DNA from: Massariosphaeria phaeospora
Taxonomy: Eukaryota; Ascomycota; Dothideomycetes; Pleosporales
Length of the DNA stretch: 64,000 nucleotides
Direction of reading: 5' to 3'
NCBI GenBank assembly: GCA_011032825.1
Contig: JAADJZ010000009.1
Location: forward strand, 868,001 to 932,000
Shown here: positions 45,201 to 53,844 of the stretch, one piece after another
How positions within the stretch are numbered: position 1 is the stretch's first letter
How the letters are laid out: each line of letters begins with the position of its first letter
Translations under genes and position numbers: made by a program
Notes under the pieces: generated by a model
Database searches by the model: none
The model's input: only the letters and a program-made list of their open reading frames with translations
What the model was told of the DNA's origin: nothing

Positions 45201-48200
45201 AAATTACAAAACTCAACGTACTAGACAGATACTATTGCATTAAAATTGCAAAAAAGCACGAATAAATAACAGCTTTCAAAACTAGATATAAACTCTATAA
45301 GTACTAGGTTATGCTATTTAAATTAACTAATGCCTTAGCTACGTTTTAGGCCTTAATTAACAAAGTACTACACAAATACTTAAACATTTTTGTTACAGCG
45401 TACTTAGACGATGTATTGATATACTTTAAAAAAACGCTTAAAGAACATTAAAAACATGTTAAAAAAGTGCTACAAAAGATAAAGCAGTACTAGCTACTAC
45501 TTTACTTAAAAAAATGTAAATTTCACGTTACAAAAACTAGCTATTTAGAATTTATTATTTTAAGAAAAAGTATGTTAATAGACTTAAAGAAGATCTAGAC
45601 TGTACAAAAATAGCTAACTTTTAAAATAGTAAAAAACGTGCAGTTTTTTTTAAAATTTGCTAACTTTTATTAAAAGTTTATTAAAGATTACTCTAAGACT
45701 ACGACACTACTTTTAGAAGTTACTAAAAAAAATAAAAAGTTTAAATAAACAAAAGCACAGGAATAGGCGTTTTAAGAACTTAAAAAAAAGTTTACTACAA
45801 TACTAATGCTACAAATGCACGACTTAGAAAGAAAAACTTAAGTAAAAACTAATGCTTTAAACTACGCATTAAGAGTGATACTCTTACAGCAATGCAACGA
45901 CAGAAAATAAAAACTAGTATTTTACTATTCTAAAAAGTTTTTAAGAGTAGAACTCAACTACAACGTTTACAATAAAAAGCTATTAGCAATAATAAACGCT
46001 TTTAAACAATAGAAAGCATAGCTAAAAAGAGCAAAGCATTAAGTACAAGTGTACTTAAATTATCAAAACCTTACTAGCTTTACAACAACTAAGAAATTAA
46101 ATAGATAACAAGTTAAATAAGCTGAATTTATAGCAGATTACGATATTAAGATTTACTATTGCAAAGAAACTAACAATAGAGCCGCAAACGCGCTTAGTCG
46201 AAGATTAGATTTTATAGAAACTAACAAACTAGTTACGCACGACCTAGTATTACGACGAAACTTAAACGAAACTCTCAAATACAACTAACTGCAATTAGCT
46301 AAAATAGCTAAAGTTACAAGCATTAAAAAAAGAATGCACTAAAAATAAAGCAAAAACAACTAGCAAAAATAAATAGTTACAAACAACACTTAAGCTATAT
46401 AGTTTATTTAAAAATTACATGCTTTACAAGCATATAAACACTTAAGAATTAACAAAATAGTTTAACAGATCTTAAACGAGTACTTAATGCTCTATGTACA
46501 AAACATAGTTTAAAAAGCAATAAACAACTATTTAGATTGTTTAAAAAACAAACCTAAAAGACACAAGCTCTACGGACTACTTTAACTGCTAGAACTACTC
46601 GCACGCTTATAGATTAGCGTTACAATAGACTTTATAGTAAAGCTTTTAAAATTGTTAAAACCTAAATTAGCACGGCTATGCAACTCGATCTTAGTAATTG
46701 TAAATTAATTAACTAAAGAATTACATTTTGTACTAACAAAAGAGTTAATTACGGCAGAAGAAATAGCTTACGAAGTTACAAAAGCACTCGTTGCTAATTA
46801 CAAATTGCTAAAATAGTTTATTACTAATAGAAACAACTTGTTTATATTAAAGTTTTAGGATACGTTTCTAGCCTAGTTAGAAGTTGCAAAAAAGCTATCA
46901 ACTAGCTTCTACCCGCAAACAAACGGCTAGACAAAACAAACAAATTAAATACTAAAATAGTATCTACGAATGTACACTAACAAGCTGCAAAACAACTAGG
47001 TTAAACTTCTGCTAACAGCACAATTAGCATACAACAGCACAAAGTCTACGACAACGAAATACTCGCTATACTACGCAAACTATAAATATAAGCTAGTAGC
47101 TTATTAGAATCTAAGAAATATTAAAAGCATCTCGCTAGTAGCAAACAACAAGGCTTTCGAAATGCAAAAATTACACAACAAATTAAGCTAACGAATTGCT
47201 TAAAAAAACTTTACAACAGCTAAGTTAGCAAATAAGAAAAAGCTTAAAAGACTAACTTTTAAAAAGAAAAATAGAGTTTTTCTTTTACAAAAAAACCTAA
47301 AAACTAAACAACTATGCAACAAGTTAAACAACTTCTAAATAAAACTGTTTAAAATCTTAAAAGTTAAAAGACTTGTATTATTTAAACTACAGCTACTTAC
47401 AAGCATGCGCATACATCTAGTTTTTTACAAATTACTTTTTAAACTAGCACTACTAAACGCCGAAGTAGCAACTAATATTAAACTTAAAAACAAAAAGTAC
47501 GAAGTCGAAGAAGTTAAGAACCTACAAAAGTTTAAACGTTAGTAAAAATACTTAGTTAAATAGCAAGAATAGCTAGAGAGCTAGAATATATAAGAACTAA
47601 TACAGAATTTTACAAACTGCAAGAAACTAGTACGAAAGTATTACTAGCGAAATTTAGAAGCAAAGAATCCAAGTTCTTTAAAAAAGCAAAAAAGTTAAAA
47701 GAAAAAAAAGCAAGCAAAGAAAAGTTAGTCTGTAACTAGCCTAAGTTAGCTAAAAGCGTTTTAAATAGCGGCGGTACAGAACTATCGGTAGAAGCTGTAC
47801 TCTTAGAATCAAAAAAAGCGCTCAACTGCGCTTTCTTAAGACGTTTTATCTTTTTAATTGTTGCTAGCTTACGAGCAAACAACTCTTTCTCTTTACTTAC
47901 AGCAGCATTTATTTGAATTTAGAGCTAAAGCACGCGTTAACGAGCAGCGCTCAAACAATTGCGCACTTTTATTTTTTAAAACTTAGCAGCACGAAGCTCT
48001 TAACGCAAAAAACGCTGTTTTTTAGCAACAGCAGCAAACTTTTTTTTAAAAAAAAAAAAACTGCACACTAAGCTAAACGAGATACAGTCTAAACAAGTTC
48101 CTTTAAGCAAAAAAAAACACTTTAGACTTTTTAACAAGCAGCAACGGCAAGGCTTTGCTACAAAGTAATTTATTGCACAGATACGCGCAAGACAAGCGTG

Positions 48201-48414
48201 CTTACAAATAGTTAACTTTACAAAAAAAAATACAAAAACTTTAAGCATAGTTAGACTTTAAGACTTAAAAGAATTTAAAAGAAAGTTACAACACAACGAG
48301 AATTAGAGTTAACTTACTTTTATATAAAAAAGCACTTTTAATGCAAAGCGCAGAAAGAACTAGCACAGCACAGCAAAACAGCTATTAAAACAATATCTTT
48401 AAAAAAAAAAATAA

Positions 48415-48927
48415 TGTTACAAACAAAAACAATACTAGGTATTGTAAACTAAGCAATAACGTAAAAAAGTTGTTAAAGCTTGCAAGTTTGCAAAACAAAA
48501 GTACAGCAACGCGCAAGGCAAAATTAAGTTAGCAAAAGTTACGTAATGCGCTACGTGCGCTACAAAGTAATACAAAATTTTAGCACGTAGCATACTAAGC
48601 AGCAGTTGCTACAAGCGCTACAAACGCTACGGCGTAACAAAACGTAGCAAGCAAAGTAAAACGCTTTTAGCAAAGAATTATAAAACTATATAAATTAGCA
48701 AAATTTTTTTTATAGTTTAGATTTTTTGTAGTTAACTCTTTTAAGTACATTTTATACATAGATTAAATCTATAGGCAATAGATTGTTACTTTGTTATTCT
48801 ATCTCAAATAAAATTAAGATTGTTTTTTTTGTTGTTATTAAGCTCTTTGAACACAGAACAATTTCTTAGGCGAAATCTTCGAGTTCGATCGAGATTACCT
48901 TCGGTAAGAGAACACTTCTAATAACAC
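48415..48927 (+). repeat. Gypsy-2 3' LTR
   Basis: 513 bp with the same termini as the 5' copy. Immediately preceded by an A-rich tract (about 48400-48412). Confidence 0.9.
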
Positions 48928-50405
48928 GCGTATAAAGTATAGTAAAAACTTAAGTTTTTTAATGTAAGTAATCTAGTTGCGTATAAAATCTTTAGCTTAG
49001 CGCCTATACGCTTTTTTAAAAAAAGCAAAATAACTTATACTAAAAAACTATAAAAAGTGCGATAAGTGCAGAAGTATATAAATAGTAATAATTTTATTTT
49101 TCTTGTAGTACTGCTAGAATGCGAGCGAGTTATAGCTTTTATAGCTATTAATTGCGAGTAGTTAGTAGCTACTAACTACTTTTTTCTTTGTATGCTTATT
49201 AAAGTGCTTTAACTACTGCAGCCTAAGTTTATTTGTTGTTTAGCTATTTTTAAAAACTGCAATAACCTAGTTTTAAAGCAGATTTTTTTTTGTACTAAGC
49301 AAAGAAGTAATAGCAGCTTTTAAAAATAACAAAAAGTAGAATAGCTTACTTTGTTGCGTTAATGCTTTGAATAACTACGCTAGCGAATAAGTAGAAAGTA
49401 CTTATTGTTAGGTATAAGTTAAGTTAGAGTCGCACAAACTTAGAGTTTAAGTTAAGTTAAAGTAATTAAAGCGTAGGTTAAAGTTAAGTTATAAGTACTA
49501 TTTTTAGGTTAATAAACTTGTTATAACTAGCTGTTATAATTATAAAAAAAAAATATATTAAAATATAGAATTGTAGAAGTCTGTGCTAACTCAACTTATA
49601 CTTACGCTAAAACGTTTTAGCGTAGGTATAAGTTAGATTAGCACTAGAGTTTTACGTAAGCTAACTTAATTTTAACTTAACCTATACTTATTTACTACTT
49701 TATAAATAACTATTGTTTACTTTCTATTGCCTTGCTGTATTACCTTTAGCTATTCTCGTTTTTTTAAAGCTATAACAATTGCTTTAGTTAATATCTAGCT
49801 TATTATAAAGCTTAACTTGTTAAAGTTATACGTATTTTTATTTTAGATACTATACTTAGCTTTTATGTTAGCTACTAGGCGAAACTAGCTCTAAATAACT
49901 TCTAGATTTTTGCAAAGCGCTTTTTTGTAATTGTACTTGCAATTAAACTTTATTGTAAACTTAAAGTAGTGCTTAACCTACGTACTAAGCTAGTTTAAGC
50001 TAATCTAACTTAAATTGCACTTTGCGCGTAAGAAATTAGCTATATTAGCTACAGCTGCAAGCTTAAAAAGAAATTCGCGCGTAATAAGCTTAAGTATATG
50101 CTCAACAACTACTTCTTTCTTAAGCTTAGTTAGATTCTTTAATTTAAGCTAGCAATTTGCTTGTAAAAGCTGTTTAGCGCGTTAATTGCTTAGTATTGTA
50201 TAAAAAACATTGTAGATAGCTGTAGCGCGTTGCTAAAATAGTGTTTCGTTTTGTTTAAAAGCTTAAAAAGCAAGCTGTATTTAACGTTCGTTAAAGAAGT
50301 TTATTTAGTATTGTTGTTAAAGTATTACGTAGAAAAGTAGTTTTGGTAGAAGCTTAGCAAAAGTATCTAGCTAATCTATGTATCTAGCTAACTCGTAAAG
50401 TACGT
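48928..50405 (-). mobile_element. truncated pogo/Fot1-like element C4
   Basis: Inverse orientation. The right TIR (TCGTAAAGTACGT ending at 50405, TA at 50406-50407) is present; the left half is missing, with the break at about 48928 directly against the Gypsy-2 3' LTR. The break corresponds to about position 35998 of C2. NFDETGF is decayed to NFNKLSF on the complement of about 49807-49829. Iterons are GTTAGCTAGATAC, unlike C1-C3. Contains MITE A4. Confidence 0.87.
49376..49702 (+). mobile_element. 327-bp MITE copy A4
   Basis: Flanked by TGAATAAC (49368-49375) and TAAATAAC (49703-49710), one transition apart. Inserted in C4. Confidence 0.92.
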
Positions 50406-50769
50406 TAATAATACAATTTTTTCTACTCTACTTGTGTTCTTGTACGTGAATAGTAGCTATAGTAACAAAACTTTGTAAATACTATTTGCGTATTCTTAAA
50501 TGTAATAACTAGCTATAATAACTCTATAAACTTTAGCAACTTTTTAAGCTAACACATAACTCTATAACTTAAATATAACTTTTAACTTAACTCTAACTTA
50601 AAGCTTTGATTACTCTAACTAAACTATAACCTAACGCTTTAATAACTCTAACTTAACTCTTACCTACGCTAGAGTAACTATAACTTAATTTTAACTTAAA
50701 GTTTATGCAACCTATAACCTAACCTATACTTATTAATAAGTACTTTTTACTTATTTGCTAGCGTATACT

Positions 50770-51096
50770 TAAAGTAGTAAATAAGTATAAGTTGAGTTAA
50801 AGTTAAGTTAGCTTACGTAAGACTCTAGTGCTAACTTAACTTATACCTACGCTAAAACGTTTTAGCGTAGGTATAAGTTAAGTTAGCACAAACTTCTACA
50901 ATTCTATATTTTAATATATTTTCTTTTTATAATTATAACAGCTAGTTATAATAGGTTTATTAACCTAAAGGTAGTACCTATAACTCAACCTTAACCTACG
51001 CTTTGATTACTTTAACTTAACTTTAACTCTAGGTCTGTGCGACTCTAACTCAACCTATACCCAACGATAGGTACTTTCTACTCATTCGCTAGCGTA
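50770..51096 (-). mobile_element. 327-bp MITE copy A5, inverted
   Basis: Exactly 327 bp, in reverse orientation. Flanked by the perfect 8-bp duplication CGTATACT (50762-50769 / 51097-51104), which straddles the right end of element B3. Confidence 0.93.
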
Positions 51097-51203
51097 CGTA
51101 TACTTGCCTATAACGTGTTGATTCTATTATCAGCTAGCTGTAGAGTCTATTCAACAAAGTAAGAATAAAGGTAATAGTATGTAACTATGATAGCCAGACT
51201 ACT

Positions 51204-51674
51204 TTGACGGAATCGCGTTCGCAATCCGCTTGTCCTAACAATTGTGCTCGCCTGGCAGGCATTTGCCAAATGTCGCTCGGGGGTATTCCTTCGTGGACTA
51301 ACCGGTTCGGCGGAAGGGTATATCTCTGGTTTGTGTCGAGTAAACAAGTGACAGAGAGTGTACGTCCTATTCTATCAAATCGCTCGCCCCTCTGACCTAT
51401 ATCCTTCCTTAGACGTATGCTCTTCAGACCCGCCGGCTTCATCTCCGGAATCTTTGTTGATCTCGACATCCAAGCCTTATCGGTACAAAATTTCGAGGCT
51501 TCGGGAGGGTGGGAAGCATATGCAGCGAAGCTCGGCAGCTAACGTCGTCATGGGTTGGCCGCCACACATGTTCTTGATGATCGTGTTGTGATTCTGGCAG
51601 AGGTCGAAGCCAGCCCTGATGCTTCGGCTAGGGGGTTCGAGGTGATTGCAGGCAATTTGCTCCCATCTCTTTGA
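51204..51674 (+). pseudogene. decayed ORF remnant beside the island
   Basis: One reading frame stays open over about 157 codons apart from two stops: TGA at 51393-51395 and TAA at 51540-51542. Both could come from single C-to-T changes (CGA or CAA). It ends at TGA 51672-51674. The peptide looks protein-like, for example RPAGFISGIFVDLDIQALSV, GGWEAYAAKLGS and ATHVLDDRVVILAEVEASPD, but I recognise no family. The left end is lost towards the island. A chance ORF cannot be excluded. Confidence 0.4.
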
Positions 51675-52330
51675 ACCTTGTGAGACCCTCTTAAATCCTA
51701 AGATTATAGCCGCCTAGTAACAAGTGGTGCTGATCCTAGGCGGCTAGGTTTGCTCTGTCTGTCGAGCGCACTTGAATTGAACGCTCCCCTTCAAGCTGTT
51801 CTCTTCTTCATCCTGCAATGGATCTAAGACGCAATAGAGGTTTAGGCAGAGCGGAATGGATTCGATGATGGGAAGAGCTGATTCAAGTCGTTGTTGAATA
51901 CAACCAGCGACGATGCTGGCATCAGAAATAGTTCGGAACTCGTATATGACTATATCGAGGCTGAATGTTTTGGAGAGTAGAGCTTTTAAAGCAATAAGAA
52001 GAGTTTGTAGCTGTGTCTGGTGGGTTGACGCGATGTGGTAACTCGGATAGATGCGGTAGGCACGCGTCGACTGTGCTTACAAAGAAATGACAACACGGTA
52101 GTTCCCCACGTCAAAATCTTCGAGTTCTTAGATGATCCTCCCGTTCTACAACTCATGATAAACAACACATCTGCAGTGCACAAATACTGCTAATGGGGTA
52201 TCATGCTCCTCTGCTGTGTTCGTCAGTTCTGGGACCCCAAATCAAGACTGGAGACTTACCGCGACAACTAGTATGTCGTACACCACGCAAATCAGACCAA
52301 ACGAGTGGCTAAGAAGCGGCTGACTATCTA
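51675..52330. other. intergenic, 3' of the Zn2Cys6 gene
   Basis: No supported gene. A perfect 11-bp inverted repeat TAGCCGCCTAG / CTAGGCGGCTA (51707-51717 / 51736-51746) with an 18-nt loop could form a hairpin. Confidence 0.5.
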
Positions 52331-53844
52331 CTAGTAGTACTCTTTCTGACACTGGCCTAGGAATTTCATGAAAGGATATCGCGATACCTGCCTACACCAC
52401 TCCACATGATGTCTCAAGTGCGGCGGCACATTCCTGTAGATCCCTTCGACCCATCCCAAAACCGCTGTTGGAGCATCGACGCCTTGAAATCCGACCCGTT
52501 CGAGCATCAGGATCGGTGTGAGAATAGCTTGGATTGAAATAAAGTGCGCTAGGAGTATTTGGGCGACGCTGTTGTTTGGATCGATGAACGATTGAAACTC
52601 GTCATGCGTCCATCGAGAAGGTACGTTGTAAAGTAGCACGAAGGTGGTATAAGCTTCGACGGGTCGGTCATAAGCATGCTCTACGGTTCTGACAAGAACG
52701 CCCCAGAAGGTCTTCTCCCACTCACTCATATCGAGTAGTTCAATCTGACGAAGTGATAGTGTCGCGGAGTTCAGATGGGTCGTGTCCACCGAGTTCAACG
52801 AAGACGTCTCGAGACGGCTTCTCATTGTTGCGAGGTGACCGTCCTCACGAAATGCCTAAGTTGGTTAGTTCTAGCTCACTTCATCACTCTCTAGCGAGAC
52901 CCGCGCGGAGGTTATATGACTGACCCCAATTACGGAAGGAGAGCCACCTACATTGAAAGCTGAGTCGGTGTTGTTCATTACCTCATCTTCAGCTATCAGG
53001 TTGCATCCCCTGACCATAGTCAGAAATTCGAAGAGGCCATCCTGGAGATGGCTTGACTGGAAAGCAAGCGCCAATGCGGCAGCCATTCTAGCGTCGCGCT
53101 CACATCTCGTCTTAGGCGGTACTGAAAGCGCCTCATTGAGGGCCTTCACTGCTAGTATCCGATGTGATATTGCCTCTTCAGCAACATTGGCGGTCGACAC
53201 TGCATCCAGATGTGACGCGGCTAATGCGAGTATAGAGTGGATAAGATATTCGTACTACACAAGTCAGTGTAAATTCTACACATTATGATGACAACGGCCA
53301 ACTTGGGGACCAATTCCGTCGTTGCCACCTCTCACTCCGTCCCACGTCAGAGAAAAGTCCTACGTACATTGTGTGCGAAGCTGGGAATCACAGTGATCCA
53401 TATCTTGTCTGCACCAACTGGCAGATGAGGATACGCAGTGATCAAGAAGTGATGAAACAATCGCATATCATTCATCGTCTAGAATAGGGAGTCAGGTACG
53501 CCAATGCTGAACCCATGTTCTAGGTTACTCACAAACGAGCCAGGTGTCGACCGCAGATGCACCATCTCCTGTGGGGTACAAGGGGGCGATGTTGGCGACC
53601 TCAGTCTGGATTGTATGATGTTTGCTGGATACTCGCAATGCAGCCCCGCTTTCACGCAGTGGTTGCACTGTGGATGTCTCTCGTTGCATTTGATTCTACG
53701 TCTTTTGCAATGAAAACACCCTCGACGGCTCTTGGTATGACCCTTCCTCGGAATGGGCTTTCGAGGCGGCGGCGGCGGCCCACTCTCGTGTCGACAGTCT
53801 GATGCAGTGCCTGGAGAATCGCTTGAAGAGTCGGAATTTGCCAT
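52331..53844 (-). CDS. Zn2Cys6 transcription factor, sterol-uptake-regulator-like architecture
   Basis: Four exons on the minus strand give 416 aa: 53533-53844, 53368-53478, 52952-53254 and 52331-52855. All junctions are phase 0, and introns are 54, 113 and 96 nt. The binuclear cluster is CFHCKRRRIKCNERHPQC with NHC and VKAGLHC following (C-X2-C-X6-C-X6-C-X2-C-X6-C), preceded by the basic RKGHTKSRRG. Exons 2-3 (MRLFHHFLITAYPHL, then YLIHSILALAASHL) and the helical C-terminus resemble the regulatory region of Upc2/Ecm22-type or similar C6 regulators. DNA binding in the nucleus is expected; target genes are unknown. Alternative in-frame starts are 53871 and 53901. The nearest downstream neighbour is the transposon island, 1.2 kb away. 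Confidence 0.85.

Larger units (their letters stand above)
41749..48927 (+). mobile_element. Ty3/Gypsy retrotransposon Gypsy-2, 7.18 kb, degraded
   Basis: Direct LTRs at 41749-42260 and 48415-48927. In order: a gag-type knuckle remnant (CFRCSKNKYFCKNY, about 43230), a Cys-rich stretch (43.75-44.05 kb), RT at about 45.06-45.44 kb (SPILFVLKK, KLCVDF, AYLDDVLIY) and integrase at about 46.61-47.1 kb (TIDFIV, STSFYPQTNG, LAYNSTKSTT). YLDD is intact although every frame has stops. There is no 5-bp target duplication: ATTAG on the left, CGCGT on the right. Both flanks are truncated elements, so the surroundings have been rearranged. Confidence 0.9.
40195..50765. mobile_element. element B3: A/B-family termini split by about 10 kb of insertions
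   Basis: Left end TAAGCTAGCAAATAGGTAG at 40195 and right end ...CTTATTTGCTAGCGTA at 50765 are the two family termini. The same 8-bp TACTTGCC lies outside both: 40187-40194 on the left, and 51101-51108 on the right once MITE A5 is removed. The two parts therefore belong to one insertion. Own sequence is 40195-40817 and about 50408-50765. No transposase could be recognised. If the terminal match is real, B3 could be a longer hAT-like relative of the MITEs. Confidence 0.68.
25481..51108. repeat. AT-rich, RIP-like island of nested dead transposons
   Basis: 25.6 kb with an abrupt change to AT-rich DNA, stops in every long frame, and no intact gene. All recognisable coding DNA belongs to pogo-like or Ty3/Gypsy elements. 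In repeat pairs that can be aligned, for example the first 50 bp of the two Gypsy-1 LTRs, all four differences are transitions. Trp/Gln/Arg codons appear as TAG/TAA/TGA, as expected from C-to-T change on either strand. The island is flanked on both sides by TATAACGT (25473-25480 and 51109-51116). Confidence 0.93.

Noticed and set aside
48000..48248. 82-codon minus-strand Phe-rich frame in the island
   Set aside because: Antisense of the Gypsy-2 3' internal region; A-run composition explains it.
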